DNA from: Mesobacillus harenae
GTDB taxonomy: Bacteria; Bacillota; Bacilli; Bacillales; Cytobacillaceae
DNA: 64,000 nucleotides
NCBI RefSeq assembly: GCF_013343715.1
Contig: NZ_JABUNR010000014.1
Span: forward strand, 62,001-126,000
Reading direction: 5' to 3'
This document shows, piece after piece, positions 16,790 to 26,861 of this stretch. Within the stretch, counting starts at the first letter, position 1. Each line of letters opens with the position of its first letter. Both the position numbers and the translations under genes were made by a program. Below the pieces are notes generated by a model. It was not told the DNA's origin. It searched no databases and saw only the letters and a list, made by a program, of their open reading frames with translations.

Positions 16790-17296
16790 ATGTTAAAAGT
16801 ACAAGAAATCCGTGAGCTGATCAAACTAGTTGATCAATCAAGCATTGAAGAATTTGTTTATGAATATGATGGTTCTAAAATCAAAATGAAGAAAACTGCT
16901 TCAGGATCTCAGGTAGCCACACAAGCTGTAACGTCTGCCGCAGTTAAGGAGCAAAGCATTATTGAACAAGCGGAGCCGGCTAAGCCAGTACAGGCAGAAA
17001 AAACTGAAAGTGTTAAGCCTAGTCAGCCGGAAGAGGTCAAAGAAGATAGCGCAAACTTACATAAAATTACTTCTCCAATGGTCGGTACATTTTATAAATC
17101 ACCATCACCTGACGCAGACGCTTATGTCAAGCCAGGGGCAAAGGTTACAAAGGACTCAATAGTCTGTATAGTAGAGGCAATGAAACTATTTAATGAGATC
17201 GAAGCCGAAATTAATGGGGAAATTGTGGAAGTACTGGCTGAGGATGGCCAGCTAGTGGAATATGGTCAGCCATTATTTTTAGTTAAGCCCGAATAG
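16790..17296 (+). CDS. accB: Biotin carboxyl carrier protein of acetyl-CoA carboxylase
   Basis: 168 residues: an N-terminal segment ([19 protein letters not shown]), a Pro/Ala/Glu-rich linker (about 40-90), and the biotinyl domain with the biotinylation motif VEAMKLFNE, Lys132. It carries CO2 on biotin from AccC to the carboxyltransferase at the first step of fatty acid synthesis. ATG 16790 follows AAGGGGTG at good spacing; the TTG/ATG frame upstream lacks a site. It is 12 bases from accC. Confidence 0.96.
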   Translation: MLKVQEIRELIKLVDQSSIEEFVYEYDGSKIKMKKTASGSQVATQAVTSAAVKEQSIIEQAEPAKPVQAEKTESVKPSQPEEVKEDSANLHKITSPMVGTFYKSPSPDADAYVKPGAKVTKDSIVCIVEAMKLFNEIEAEINGEIVEVLAEDGQLVEYGQPLFLVKPE

Positions 17297-17308
17297 GAGC
17301 GAATTGAA

Positions 17309-18667
17309 ATGATAAAAAAACTGTTAATTGCAAACAGAGGAGAAATAGCGGTTCGAATTATCCGAGCATGCCGGGAACTCGGGGTAGAATCTGTGGCAGT
17401 CTTTTCCGAAGCTGACAGAGAAGCGCTTCACGTGCAGCTTGCGGACGAAGCTTATTGCATTGGACCTACAGCATCGAAAGACAGTTATTTAAACTTTACC
17501 AATATTATCAGTGTTGCCAATCTTACTGGGTGTGATGCTATTCACCCCGGATACGGTTTCCTGGCGGAGAACGCTGATTTTGCAGAGTTATGCCGGGAAT
17601 GCAATATTATATTTGTAGGACCTTCACCAGAAGCCATTCAGAAAATGGGCACTAAGGATGTTGCCAGGGAGACGATGCGGGAAGCAAATGTTCCCATCGT
17701 GCCAGGATCTAAGGGTATTGTGAAGACTGATGAAGAAGCTACAGGCTTAGCAGAGAAAATCGGTTATCCGGTTATCATTAAAGCTACAGCCGGGGGTGGA
17801 GGCAAAGGAATAAGGATTGCCCGGACTGAACAGGACTTAATTAAGGGAATGAATATTACCCAGCAGGAAGCGATGACAGCTTTCGGAAATCCAGGTGTTT
17901 ATATTGAAAAGTATATCGAGGATTTCAGGCATGTAGAAATTCAAGTGCTAGCTGATAATTACGGAAATGTCATCCATCTGGGTGAAAGAGACTGTTCGAT
18001 TCAGAGGAGACTTCAAAAACTGCTTGAGGAAACCCCTTCACCTGCCCTGGATGGTGAAGTTCGTGAAGAAATGGGGAACGCAGCTGTAAAAGCAGCGAAA
18101 GCAGTTGATTATACAGGTGCAGGCACGGTAGAATTTATATATGATTATCGCAATCGCAAATATTATTTTATGGAAATGAATACAAGAATCCAGGTCGAGC
18201 ACCCTGTCACTGAGATGGTCACGGGGGTAGATTTGATAAAAGAGCAGATTAAAATCGCTTCAGGTGATAAGTTAAGTATTACTCAGGCAGAAGTCACGTT
18301 CACAGGATGGTCAATAGAATGCCGCATTAATGCTGAGAATCCTGCGAAAAACTTCATGCCGTCAGCCGGTAAAATTAACATGTACCTTCCTCCAGGAGGG
18401 TTCGGGGTCAGAGTTGACTCAGCCGCTTATCCAGGATATACAATTCCCCCATATTATGACTCGATGATTGCTAAGGTCATTACATACGGTAATAGCCGTG
18501 AAGAAGCGATCTCCAGGATGAAACGTGCCTTGAGTGAATTTGTAATTGAGGGTGTTCATACGACAATTCCGTTCCATATAAAACTGCTCAGCCATGAGAA
18601 GTTTATAGAGGGCGATTTTAACACCAAATTTTTAGAAATGTATGATGTCTTGAATTCAGAAGAATAA
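17309..18667 (+). CDS. accC: Biotin carboxylase subunit of acetyl-CoA carboxylase
   Basis: 452 residues, the standard AccC length. The ATP-grasp fold shows [19 protein letters not shown], the glycine-rich loop [14 protein letters not shown] and the catalytic region [16 protein letters not shown]. It carboxylates biotin on AccB using ATP and bicarbonate. It may also serve the propionyl-CoA carboxylase-type beta subunit at 56281-57831, which has no dedicated alpha subunit in this window. Confidence 0.97.
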   Translation: MIKKLLIANRGEIAVRIIRACRELGVESVAVFSEADREALHVQLADEAYCIGPTASKDSYLNFTNIISVANLTGCDAIHPGYGFLAENADFAELCRECNIIFVGPSPEAIQKMGTKDVARETMREANVPIVPGSKGIVKTDEEATGLAEKIGYPVIIKATAGGGGKGIRIARTEQDLIKGMNITQQEAMTAFGNPGVYIEKYIEDFRHVEIQVLADNYGNVIHLGERDCSIQRRLQKLLEETPSPALDGEVREEMGNAAVKAAKAVDYTGAGTVEFIYDYRNRKYYFMEMNTRIQVEHPVTEMVTGVDLIKEQIKIASGDKLSITQAEVTFTGWSIECRINAENPAKNFMPSAGKINMYLPPGGFGVRVDSAAYPGYTIPPYYDSMIAKVITYGNSREEAISRMKRALSEFVIEGVHTTIPFHIKLLSHEKFIEGDFNTKFLEMYDVLNSEE

Positions 18668-18683
18668 CCAGGAGGTGCCAACA

Positions 18684-19094
18684 ATGAGTGAAAACAACCA
18701 TGTACTTGAAATGAACCAGGAAGACGGCGGGCTAGGCAAAGTTGAGATTGCTCCAGAAGTAATTGAGGTCATTGCCAGTATAGCTGCATCTGAAGTAGAG
18801 GGTGTTTCCCAGATGCGCGGAGGTTTTGCTGCAGGTGTTGTTGAAAGACTCGGCAAAAAAAACCATGGTAAAGGTGTAAAGGTAGAATTGTCTGAAGAGG
18901 GCATTAAGGTGGATGTCTATTGTGTTATGAAATTTGGCATTTCTATCCCAGTTGTCGCCCAAAAGATCCAGGATAACATTCGCCAGGCGCTTTTAAATAT
19001 GACAGCTCTTGAAGCCGCTGAAGTAAACATTCATGTGGTGGGCATACAATTCGAAACCCCAAAACAAGAAAATGATTACGAACAGGAAGTCTAG
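18684..19094 (+). CDS. yqhY: Asp23/Gls24 family protein YqhY
   Basis: 136 residues with the Asp23/Gls24 core: VEIAPEVIEVIASIAASEVE, a glycine-rich turn, and VVAQKIQDNIRQALLNMTAL. In Bacillus the gene is almost always joined to accBC, and B. subtilis data link it to control of acetyl-CoA carboxylase activity. CCAGGAGGTG lies seven bases before ATG 18684, which excludes the GTG at 18675. Confidence 0.93.
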   Translation: MSENNHVLEMNQEDGGLGKVEIAPEVIEVIASIAASEVEGVSQMRGGFAAGVVERLGKKNHGKGVKVELSEEGIKVDVYCVMKFGISIPVVAQKIQDNIRQALLNMTALEAAEVNIHVVGIQFETPKQENDYEQEV

Positions 19095-19137
19095 GCTTTT
19101 CTTTAAAAGATAAGAAAGTATATTATTTTGAACATTG

Positions 19138-19262
19138 ACTACTGTCTAGCTCCAGCGCCTAACCCCTCGAGTCGCTTCGGTCCAGCTGATGAAGTCAAGG
19201 TAGACTTCACCTTCTAACCCAACAGCGCTTGTCGGGCTGTTCAAGGCGCTTGCGCTTTTGTT
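19138..19262. repeat. Bacillaceae intergenic repeat, inverted relative to the spoIIIAH copy
   Basis: About 125 bp starting TCTAGCTCCAGCGCC and ending GGCGCTTGCGCTTTTG. Its reverse complement aligns through most of its length with 14606-14712 (shared CGACAAGCGCTG and GACCGAAGCGACTCGAGG). It is GC-richer than its surroundings and non-coding. Confidence 0.75.
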
Positions 19263-19266
19263 CAGA

Positions 19267-19298
19267 AACCAAAGGCATTTTTTGTCTTTGGTTTTTTT
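19267..19298 (+). terminator. Terminator of the accB-accC-yqhY operon
   Basis: AACCAAAG pairs with CTTTGGTT around an 11-base loop and runs into T7. The repeat at 19138-19262 lies between it and yqhY. Confidence 0.8.
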
Positions 19299-19614
19299 AT
19301 AGTTGAGTTTATTATAAAAACCTTAGGTGCAGATGATCACATGCGTTGTCTGCAAGTTCGCAGCTTTGTTCTTGCTGAAGGCAAAGAACGACTTAACTAC
19401 AAGCCTTGCAGGGCAAATTGATATGCTGTTCAATGAACAGTACAGCATACTGATTGGCCAAGTTTTGATAAACTTGCCGAAATGAGGAAAAATAGTAGGG
19501 AAGCATGCATATAGGAAAAACTTGTGCTATGATTTTGATAACTGAAAAGCAGTGAAGATCCAAGCTTTTTGCTTTTCTTATCATTCAGAAGCCGAAAAGG
19601 AGTCATAGAATAGA
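19299..19614. other. Gap before nusB with one hairpin
   Basis: No gene is present. CTGTTC-AAT-GAACAG at 19426-19440 is a perfect inverted repeat, nested in TATGCTGT (19423-19430) and ACAGCATA (19442-19449). The role is unknown. AAAGGAGTC before 19615 is the nusB ribosome binding site. Confidence 0.4.
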
Positions 19615-20007
19615 ATGAAACGAAGAACAGCTAGAGAAAAGGCATTACAGGCACTTTTTCAAATCGATTTAAGCAAGGCAGATACGAGTGAGGCAATCGA
19701 GCATGTTCTTGAAAATGAACCTGCAGATGATTATATGACAAGGCTGGTAGGCGGAGTTGTAGAGCATCTGGAAGAAATTGATGAAATGATTAAGGGAAAG
19801 CTTGAAAAATGGACCATGGACCGAATCGCAAACGTAGATAGAAATTTGTTGAGAATTGCTGTTTATGAATTAATATATTGCAGAGACGAAGTCCCGGCCA
19901 ACGTAGTTCTGGATGAGGCAATAGAAATAGCGAAAATATATGGGGACGATCAATCCAGCCGGTTTATTAATGGAGTACTATCCAAAATTAAGCATGATTT
20001 AGCATAA
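19615..20007 (+). CDS. nusB: Transcription antitermination factor NusB
   Basis: 130 residues of the all-helical NusB fold, starting KRRTAREKALQALFQIDLS with the arginine-rich N-terminus that binds boxA RNA, and ending VLDEAIEIAKIYGDDQSSRF and NGVLSKI. With NusE it supports antitermination in rRNA operons. AAAGGAGTC precedes the ATG. Confidence 0.96.
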   Translation: MKRRTAREKALQALFQIDLSKADTSEAIEHVLENEPADDYMTRLVGGVVEHLEEIDEMIKGKLEKWTMDRIANVDRNLLRIAVYELIYCRDEVPANVVLDEAIEIAKIYGDDQSSRFINGVLSKIKHDLA

Positions 20008-20062
20008 TTACAGTTACTAGGCAGGTTTGATTAGGTACTCCTTATTGTGAGGGGGAAGGCAA

Positions 20063-20929
20063 ATGACAGCTGTTTTAATTGATGGGAAAGAAATTGCCAG
20101 AAAAAAAAGGGTCGAAATTGCGGATGAAGTAAAAGAATTAAACGAAAGAAATATCATCCCAGGTCTCGCAGTCATACTTGTTGGAGATAACCAGGCCTCA
20201 AAAACATATGTTAACAACAAGCAAAAAGCCTCCAAAGAGGTGGGGATGCATTCTAGCTTGATCACTCTTTCAGACTCAGTAACTGAACAGGAGTTATTGG
20301 AAAAAATTGAGGAACTAAATCTTGATTCCTCCATTCATGGCATACTTGTGCAGCTTCCTTTACCAGCTCATATTGATGAGATTAAGGTGATCGAAACCAT
20401 TTCTCCTGAAAAAGATGTGGATGGTTTTCACCCTGTTAATATTGGCAGGCTAATGACGGGACAAGACGCCTTTTTTCCTTGTACACCCTATGGGATAATG
20501 GTTATGCTAAAGGAAACTGGTATTGATCCAGAAGGGAAAAATGTTGTTATTGTAGGGAGAAGCAACATTGTTGGGAAACCGTCTGGGCAATTATTCCTGA
20601 ACGAAAATGCTACGGTTACATACTGTCACTCAAAAACGAAAGACCTAAAAGCACATACTAGGGCTGCAGATATACTCGTAGCTGCTGTTGGCAGGGCAGA
20701 CCTAATTACAGCAGACCATATTAAAGAAGGTGCTGTGATCATAGACGTAGGGATGAACCGGAATAACTCTGGGAAATTATGTGGGGATGTCTCTTTTGAT
20801 GAAGTGAAAGACAAGGCTGGCTATATCACTCCGGTTCCGGGCGGTGTAGGTCCTATGACAATTGCCATGCTTTTGTTGAATACATTAAAATCTGCCAAAA
20901 AGGCTCTTCACACTGTACCGAGTAAATAA
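20063..20929 (+). CDS. folD: Methylenetetrahydrofolate dehydrogenase / methenyltetrahydrofolate cyclohydrolase
   Basis: 288 residues. The catalytic region is [17 protein letters not shown] (Tyr and Lys of the YxxxK motif), the folate-site motif is [10 protein letters not shown], and the NADP-binding Rossmann part is [27 protein letters not shown] closes the active site. It interconverts 5,10-methylene-THF and 10-formyl-THF. A GAGGGGGAAGG site lies before the ATG. Confidence 0.97.
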   Translation: MTAVLIDGKEIARKKRVEIADEVKELNERNIIPGLAVILVGDNQASKTYVNNKQKASKEVGMHSSLITLSDSVTEQELLEKIEELNLDSSIHGILVQLPLPAHIDEIKVIETISPEKDVDGFHPVNIGRLMTGQDAFFPCTPYGIMVMLKETGIDPEGKNVVIVGRSNIVGKPSGQLFLNENATVTYCHSKTKDLKAHTRAADILVAAVGRADLITADHIKEGAVIIDVGMNRNNSGKLCGDVSFDEVKDKAGYITPVPGGVGPMTIAMLLLNTLKSAKKALHTVPSK

Positions 20930-21112
20930 TTGCTAATCTGTCCTTATCTATGTAAGATTTTAAAAAGCCTAGGATCATTTGAACAATGAGGCTATTAAAT
21001 CAACCTGGATATGGACAGTTTTATTTTTGCATTCTTGAATAGTATTTTTTAAGGCTTGTGAAAGGGTGCCTGCCAATAAGTCTTTATAAATATTGTATAC
21101 AAAGGAGTACCT

Positions 21113-22489
21113 ATGAAAGAACACCGTTATCTATCAGTTAGTGCTCTAACCAAATACATAAAAAGAAAATTTGATGCGGATCCACATTTACAGGACGTTT
21201 TTGTTAAGGGAGAAATATCTAACTTTAAGCAGCATTCCAGTGGCCATATGTATTTTACGCTGAAAGATGAAAAGGCAAGAGTGTTAGCTGTTATGTTTTC
21301 TAGGAATAATCGTGCCATGAAATTCAGGCCCGAAAATGGCATGAAAATCTTAATAAGGGGAGAAATCAGTGTTTACGAGCCAAGTGGACAGTATCAAGTA
21401 TACATAAAAGAAATGCAGCCAGACGGTATCGGTGCGTTGTTTCTAGCATTTGAACAGCTCAAAGAGAAACTTGAATCTGAAGGGCTTTTTTCTCCCCGAC
21501 ATAAACAGCCCCTTCCAAAATATCCAAAAGTAATTGGTGTTGTTACCTCTCCGACAGGTGCTGCAGTCCGTGATATTATAACAACAATAAAAAGAAGATA
21601 CCCAATTGCGAAAGTCCTGATTTTCCCTGCTTTAGTTCAAGGCGGGCAGGCAGCTCCCTCCATAGTTAAGGCGATTAAACAAGCGAATAGCAGAACGGAT
21701 GTTGACGTCCTGATTATCGGACGTGGGGGAGGGTCAATTGAGGAGCTTTGGTCATTTAATGAAGAATCGGTTGCACGGGTTATCTTTGATTCCAGGATTC
21801 CGATAATTTCTGCAGTTGGCCATGAAACAGACTTTACGATAGCAGATTTTGTTGCTGATATGAGAGCTCCAACGCCAACAGGGGCCGCCGAAATCGCTGT
21901 ACCTCATATTGACGAATTAATGGATAGAGTTCTAAACCGGCAGACAAGGCTGTTAAGATCGATGAAGGAAAAAGTCAATTTTCAGCAGGAACGGTACAGC
22001 CGATTAAAAAAGTCCTACGCATTTAGGTATCCTAAAAGGCTTTATGAACAAAAGCTTGAACAATTAGATAAGTGGACTGATTCTTTAATGAAGGGTGCCC
22101 ACAGGCTTTATGAAACAAAATCGGAAACTTTATTGATATTCAAAAAGCGTCTGAGCAGGGTTCATCCAGAGCAGCTTAGAAAAGAATCAGAAGATGATCT
22201 TCGCCGTACGGTGCGTTCCCTCAATAGGGGAATGGAGGTCATTTTAAAAAATAAACAAAATGAGTTCACTAATATGGTCTCAACTTTGGAAGCTTTAAGC
22301 CCTTTGAAGATTATGGAGCGAGGTTACAGCCTTGTTTATACAAAGGAAGGAAGCCTCGTTAAGAAAACAGCTAATTTAAAGAAAAATGATGCTATAAAAG
22401 TCCAATTATCAGACGGTGTAATTCATTGTAAAATTTCTGGAATCGAAGGAGAGAAAAATAATGGCGAAAGAAAAAAAACTGACCTTTGA
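21113..22489 (+). CDS. xseA: Exodeoxyribonuclease VII large subunit
   Basis: 458 residues: N-terminal OB fold ([20 protein letters not shown]), catalytic core with [28 protein letters not shown] and [20 protein letters not shown], then a long coiled coil and C-terminal segment. It degrades single-stranded DNA as part of ExoVII. CAAAGGAGT precedes the ATG. It overlaps xseB by 29 bases. Confidence 0.96.
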   Translation: MKEHRYLSVSALTKYIKRKFDADPHLQDVFVKGEISNFKQHSSGHMYFTLKDEKARVLAVMFSRNNRAMKFRPENGMKILIRGEISVYEPSGQYQVYIKEMQPDGIGALFLAFEQLKEKLESEGLFSPRHKQPLPKYPKVIGVVTSPTGAAVRDIITTIKRRYPIAKVLIFPALVQGGQAAPSIVKAIKQANSRTDVDVLIIGRGGGSIEELWSFNEESVARVIFDSRIPIISAVGHETDFTIADFVADMRAPTPTGAAEIAVPHIDELMDRVLNRQTRLLRSMKEKVNFQQERYSRLKKSYAFRYPKRLYEQKLEQLDKWTDSLMKGAHRLYETKSETLLIFKKRLSRVHPEQLRKESEDDLRRTVRSLNRGMEVILKNKQNEFTNMVSTLEALSPLKIMERGYSLVYTKEGSLVKKTANLKKNDAIKVQLSDGVIHCKISGIEGEKNNGERKKTDL

Positions 22490-22694
22490 AGAGGCAATGG
22501 AAAAGTTAGAAGGAATTGTCGAGCAGCTTGAGGAAGGGGATATTCCTTTAGAAGAAGCCATTAGTTTTTATAAAGAAGGAATGGAGCTTTCGAAGCTTTG
22601 CCACGATAAACTTAAAAATGTTGAAGAACAGCTGGCTCAAATAGTTACGGAGGGCGGGCAGACTGAAGGCTTCTCGATAACAGAGGAGGAATAA
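22461..22694 (+). CDS. xseB: Exodeoxyribonuclease VII small subunit
   Basis: 77 residues with the small-subunit signature [20 protein letters not shown] and [17 protein letters not shown], a helical hairpin that wraps the XseA coiled coil. It starts inside the end of xseA behind GGAGAG, and its stop overlaps the ispA start by one base, so the three genes look translationally coupled. Confidence 0.95.
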   Translation: MAKEKKLTFEEAMEKLEGIVEQLEEGDIPLEEAISFYKEGMELSKLCHDKLKNVEEQLAQIVTEGGQTEGFSITEEE

Positions 22695-23587
22695 TGGTGG
22701 AAAATAGATTATTTAAGGAGTTCATTGCAGAATATAATCTTTTATTAGAAGTGAGAATGGCAGAGATTGTCAGCCAAATGTCAGCTTCAAGTCTTCTTAA
22801 AGATTCGATGTTATATTCTCTCAAAGCTGGAGGGAAAAGAATCAGGCCGCTACTCATGTTTTTAACGATAAAAGCGTTCGGTCAGGATCCAAAGAAAGGG
22901 CTGGATGTAGCTGCAGCAATTGAAATGATACATACTTATTCTTTAATTCACGATGATTTGCCAAGCATGGACGATGACGACCTTCGAAGAGGGAAGGCTA
23001 CTAATCATAAAGTGTTTGGAGAAGCTGCTGCTATTTTGGCCGGTGATGCTCTTTTGACGTTAAGCTTCAAGTTGATTGCGGATATGTCCGGAGAAATTCC
23101 GGCAACAACCAAATTAGAATTAATTAGCGAACTGTCCAAAGCCGCTGGAGCAGAAGGAATGGTTGAGGGGCAATCTGCCGATATCCAGGGAGAGGGGAAA
23201 GAATTATCTCTGAATGAGCTTGAATACATCCACACTTATAAGACGGGGAAGCTCCTAATGTTTAGTGTTCTTTCAGGGGCTATTTTAGCAGGAGCAGATT
23301 TCCACGAAAAAGAGAAACTGGGGAAATTTGCTCATCACCTTGGGCTAGCATTTCAAATTCGAGATGACATTCTCGACCTTGAGGGAACTGAGGAATTAAT
23401 CGGTAAGCCCGTCGGAAGTGATACGGTTAACAATAAAAGTACATACCCGGCGCTCCTGACTATGGATGGAGCAAAAAAAGCGCTTGAGGACCATATTCGA
23501 TTGGCGAATGAGGCACTTTTGTCAACAGGACTTGAGACATCCATGCTTGAAGAAATGACCGAGCTAGTAGCCAGAAGATTACATTAA
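22694..23587 (+). CDS. ispA: Farnesyl diphosphate synthase (short-chain polyprenyl synthase)
   Basis: 297 residues. The two Asp-rich motifs are present: DDLPSMDDDDLRRG (first) and DDILDLEG (second), with KAGGKRIRPLL for diphosphate binding. It condenses isopentenyl diphosphate with allylic primers to C15. A GAGGAGGAATA site precedes ATG 22694. The isoprenoid gene dxs lies 1.4 kb downstream, with OLE RNA and oapA between them, the arrangement known for OLE loci. Confidence 0.95.
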   Translation: MVENRLFKEFIAEYNLLLEVRMAEIVSQMSASSLLKDSMLYSLKAGGKRIRPLLMFLTIKAFGQDPKKGLDVAAAIEMIHTYSLIHDDLPSMDDDDLRRGKATNHKVFGEAAAILAGDALLTLSFKLIADMSGEIPATTKLELISELSKAAGAEGMVEGQSADIQGEGKELSLNELEYIHTYKTGKLLMFSVLSGAILAGADFHEKEKLGKFAHHLGLAFQIRDDILDLEGTEELIGKPVGSDTVNNKSTYPALLTMDGAKKALEDHIRLANEALLSTGLETSMLEEMTELVARRLH

Positions 23588-23597
23588 GCCCGGTGAA

Positions 23598-23626
23598 TTG
23601 AGAAAAAATTAATTATATGATATAAT
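23598..23626 (+). promoter_or_regulatory. Sigma-A promoter for OLE RNA
   Basis: TTGAGA and a perfect TATAAT are separated by 17 bases, starting 10 bases after the ispA stop. Transcription would begin near 23633, just before the conserved RNA. Confidence 0.75.
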
Positions 23627-23632
23627 ATTTTG

Positions 23633-24220
23633 TGTTATAAGGATGGTGCAGTATTCTAGTCAGTCTACCGTTCCTGAAGGTGGGCCTAAAAATCCACTAA
23701 AGGGCACATCGATGAAGTTCCTTGCTTTGGCTTGAGGCGCCCAGCCTTGGGTCAATTCAGGGAGTAAGGTTTAAGGGCGATCTGCAATGGCATGTGGGCG
23801 ATGACCCTTTAACCGCGGAGGCCCCGGTTATTTAGTTTTACGATCGTAAAGTTAGGTGCCGGGTTATGAACCTGCAGCGTGATCCATGGGGAATCATAAG
23901 CAGCGTAGCCTGCCTTGAGTGAAGCATGAGGGGATTGCGGTAACAGAGGAATACATTAGGTGGCCATTAATATATTCCTTTTTCGCCCGTATGAAATCTG
24001 CTTTGCAAAAGAGGATAGGGAGCAGGTTAAAGGCTGTAGAGGAAATCTCCTAGACTGTTCGACTTTGTGACATGTAAAGAGGATTATAGTGCGGACTAAG
24101 TGGTAATCCAGTCTAGCTGCTGGCGACACAGCTAAGGCAGATTTAAAGGGAAACCGCCGGTATGGCAACATTCGGTATTTGCTTGGGAAAACCTACTGGA
24201 CCTAAGCCGTAATTTTAACT
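23633..24220 (+). ncRNA. ole: OLE RNA (ornate, large, extremophilic RNA)
   Basis: A roughly 590-base stretch without coding capacity, more GC-rich than nearby gaps and full of short complementary blocks, with its own sigma-A promoter. It lies between ispA and a membrane protein gene that precedes dxs. This is the hallmark location of OLE RNA, one of the largest structured bacterial RNAs, which binds OapA at the membrane and is linked to cold, ethanol and magnesium stress in Bacillus halodurans. The assignment rests on position, size and partner gene; a covariance-model search was not possible here. The ends are approximate. A hairpin at about 24262-24288 could mark a longer 3' end. Confidence 0.88.
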
Positions 24221-24226
24221 CTTTAT

Positions 24227-24955
24227 ATGGCCATCCATTTCTCTCATTTCTTGTTTAATACAGGGAGAACCTTAAATGGTTTCTCCATTTACATAGTACA
24301 TGTTTTTAAAATATTTAGTTTTAAAACTCCCGCAAAGGCGTACGATAAAGTGAAGAAACTACTGTTAAGTACAATGAAGTGGAGTATAAGCATTGCCGTT
24401 ATCACGTTTGTGTTAGCGGCTCTTTTTTCAATTACTTCCAATATGATTTTAAATGAAGTTGCCTGGGGAACAGGGCTTGGTGTTGTTTTTATTATCGTTC
24501 TGATTGGTATATTTTTTGATATGATTGGGATAGCAGCTACTGCCGCTGATGAAGTTCCATTCCATTCTATGGCCTCCCAAAAGGTTTATGGTGCCAAACA
24601 AGCAATTAAAGTTGTTCGCAATGCCGACCGGTTTGCAAGCTTTTGTAATGATGTCATTGGAGATATATCAGGAATCATAAGTGGAACAGCGGCTGCTATC
24701 GTCATTATGCAGCTGACCTTAGCCTTCCGTATGGGCCAAAGCTCACTGTTTGAATATGTTATTTCAGTGACCCTCACAAGTACAATAGCAGCTATAACCG
24801 TTGGAGGAAAGGCAATTGGGAAGTCCATTGCTATCCGGTACTCGAAAGATATTATCTTTCAGGTCGGAAAGGTCCTTCAGTTTATTGAAGAGAAATTTCA
24901 TATAACCCTTATAAATGATAAAAAGCGGAAAAATCTAAGTCAGAAACGAAAGTGA
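24227..24955 (+). CDS. oapA: OLE-associated membrane protein OapA (start uncertain)
   Basis: The frame gives 242 residues. From about residue 33 ([15 protein letters not shown]) it looks like OapA: four hydrophobic segments ([71 protein letters not shown]) with Asp-rich turns ([20 protein letters not shown]). It binds OLE RNA at the membrane. The first 30 residues are doubtful: ATG 24227 has no ribosome binding site and overlaps the putative RNA 3' end. ATG 24301, in another frame, would join the body if one A were added to a homopolymer. Confidence 0.85.
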   Translation: MAIHFSHFLFNTGRTLNGFSIYIVHVFKIFSFKTPAKAYDKVKKLLLSTMKWSISIAVITFVLAALFSITSNMILNEVAWGTGLGVVFIIVLIGIFFDMIGIAATAADEVPFHSMASQKVYGAKQAIKVVRNADRFASFCNDVIGDISGIISGTAAAIVIMQLTLAFRMGQSSLFEYVISVTLTSTIAAITVGGKAIGKSIAIRYSKDIIFQVGKVLQFIEEKFHITLINDKKRKNLSQKRK

Positions 24956-24965
24956 GTGGTCCGAT

Positions 24966-26858
24966 ATGGATCTGTTATCAATCAAAGACCCGTCCTTCTT
25001 GAAAAAACTGTCCAATGAGGAATTGGAGGCACTTAGCCAGGATATTAGACAATTTTTGATAGAAAAGCTTTCCAACACCGGCGGCCATATCGGACCGAAT
25101 TTAGGTGTAGTGGAATTAACTGTTGCACTTCATAAGTGCTTTGATAGCCCGAAGGATAAATTGATCTGGGATGTAGGACACCAATCCTATGTTCATAAAA
25201 TTTTAACTGGGCGTGCCTGCCAGTTTGATACATTACGCCAATATAAAGGATTATGCGGTTTTCCAAAAATGATTGAGAGTGATCATGATGTATGGGAAAC
25301 GGGGCATAGTTCTACTTCTCTTTCTGCAGCTATGGGAATGGCCATTGCGAGGGATATTAAAGGGGAGGATTCACATATCATTCCAATTATCGGGGATGGT
25401 GCCCTTACTGGGGGAATGGCCCTAGAAGCATTGAATCACATCGGCCATGAAAAGAAAAATATAATCGTTATCCTAAATGACAATGAAATGTCAATCGCTC
25501 CAAACGTCGGAGCCCTTCATAATGTGCTTGGCCGTTTACGTACGGCTGGAAAATATCATTGGGTGAAGGACGAATTGGAGGTTCTCCTAAAGAAAATCCC
25601 TGCAGTGGGCGGACGTGTTGCATCAACAGCAGAAAGAATAAAGGATAGTTTGAAGTATCTTTTTGTTTCTGGGATGTTTTTTGAGGAGATGGGCCTTACC
25701 TATCTAGGTCCAGTAGATGGACATGATTATGAGGCCTTATTTGAGAATCTGGCCTATGCAAAAAAACAAGAAGGTCCTGTATTGCTTCATGTGATAACGA
25801 AAAAAGGAAAAGGATTCGATCCTGCAGAAAGTGACAAGATAGGAACCTGGCATGGAACAGGGCCATACAAAATGGAAACAGGTGATTTTGTTGGACCAGT
25901 TAATGCAGCCCCAGGCTGGAGCAAATTAATCAGTGAAACTGTTCGGAGATTAGCCCGTGAGGATAACAGGATAGTAGCTATCACCCCAGCCATGCCGGTA
26001 GGATCCAAGCTTGAAGGGTTTGCAAGCGAATTTCCTGATCGAATGTTTGATGTAGGAATTGCTGAACAGCATGCTGCAACAGTTGCCGCAGGCTTGGCTA
26101 CCCAAAAGATGAAACCATTTTTAGCTATTTACTCCACATTTCTGCAGCGTGCATATGACCAGGTTGTACATGATATATGCCGCCAGAATTTAAATGTCTT
26201 TATTGGAATAGACAGAGCAGGCCTCGTTGGGGCTGACGGGGAAACCCATCAGGGCGTTTTTGATATTGCCTTTTTAAGACATCTGCCGAACTTAGTCCTT
26301 ATGATGCCTAAAGATGAAAACGAAGGACAGCATATGGTTAATACAGCAATAAATTATGATGATGGTCCTATTGCTCTGCGTTTTCCGCGCGGCAACGGAT
26401 TAGGCGTTCCAATGGACAAGGAATTAAAGACAATTCCTATCGGTACCTGGGAAATCCTCCGAGAAGGCAGAGACGCCGCTATTCTTACCTTCGGAACAAC
26501 GATTTCAATGGCCATGCAAGCTGCTGAACAGCTTGAAAAACTCGGTATTTCAGTTAGAGTAGTCAACGCCAGATTCATTAAGCCGCTTGATGAAAAAATG
26601 CTTACAGATATGCTAGAGGAAAATATACCGTTTATAACAATAGAAGAAGCTGTTTTGCAAGGTGGTTTTGGCAGTTTTGTGCTTGAATATGCACATGAGC
26701 AAGGATACCATCAAGCTAAAATAGAACGAATGGGCATTCCGGATAAATTTATTGAGCATGGCAGTGTGAAAGAACTTCTTCAAGAGATCGGGCTGACTGC
26801 CGAAGTGGTGGTTCAGAAATTGCAAAAACTTGTCAGACTCAAACAAAAAAGGGCGTAA
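24966..26858 (+). CDS. dxs: 1-deoxy-D-xylulose-5-phosphate synthase
   Basis: 630 residues, full length. Thiamine diphosphate binding is seen in [15 protein letters not shown], the substrate histidine in [14 protein letters not shown], the transketolase-like pyrimidine domain in [18 protein letters not shown], and [15 protein letters not shown] near the active site. It makes DXP from pyruvate and glyceraldehyde 3-phosphate, the first step of the MEP isoprenoid pathway that feeds IspA. It starts 10 bases after oapA and four bases before tlyA. Confidence 0.97.
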   Translation: MDLLSIKDPSFLKKLSNEELEALSQDIRQFLIEKLSNTGGHIGPNLGVVELTVALHKCFDSPKDKLIWDVGHQSYVHKILTGRACQFDTLRQYKGLCGFPKMIESDHDVWETGHSSTSLSAAMGMAIARDIKGEDSHIIPIIGDGALTGGMALEALNHIGHEKKNIIVILNDNEMSIAPNVGALHNVLGRLRTAGKYHWVKDELEVLLKKIPAVGGRVASTAERIKDSLKYLFVSGMFFEEMGLTYLGPVDGHDYEALFENLAYAKKQEGPVLLHVITKKGKGFDPAESDKIGTWHGTGPYKMETGDFVGPVNAAPGWSKLISETVRRLAREDNRIVAITPAMPVGSKLEGFASEFPDRMFDVGIAEQHAATVAAGLATQKMKPFLAIYSTFLQRAYDQVVHDICRQNLNVFIGIDRAGLVGADGETHQGVFDIAFLRHLPNLVLMMPKDENEGQHMVNTAINYDDGPIALRFPRGNGLGVPMDKELKTIPIGTWEILREGRDAAILTFGTTISMAMQAAEQLEKLGISVRVVNARFIKPLDEKMLTDMLEENIPFITIEEAVLQGGFGSFVLEYAHEQGYHQAKIERMGIPDKFIEHGSVKELLQEIGLTAEVVVQKLQKLVRLKQKRA

Positions 26859-26861
26859 CAG

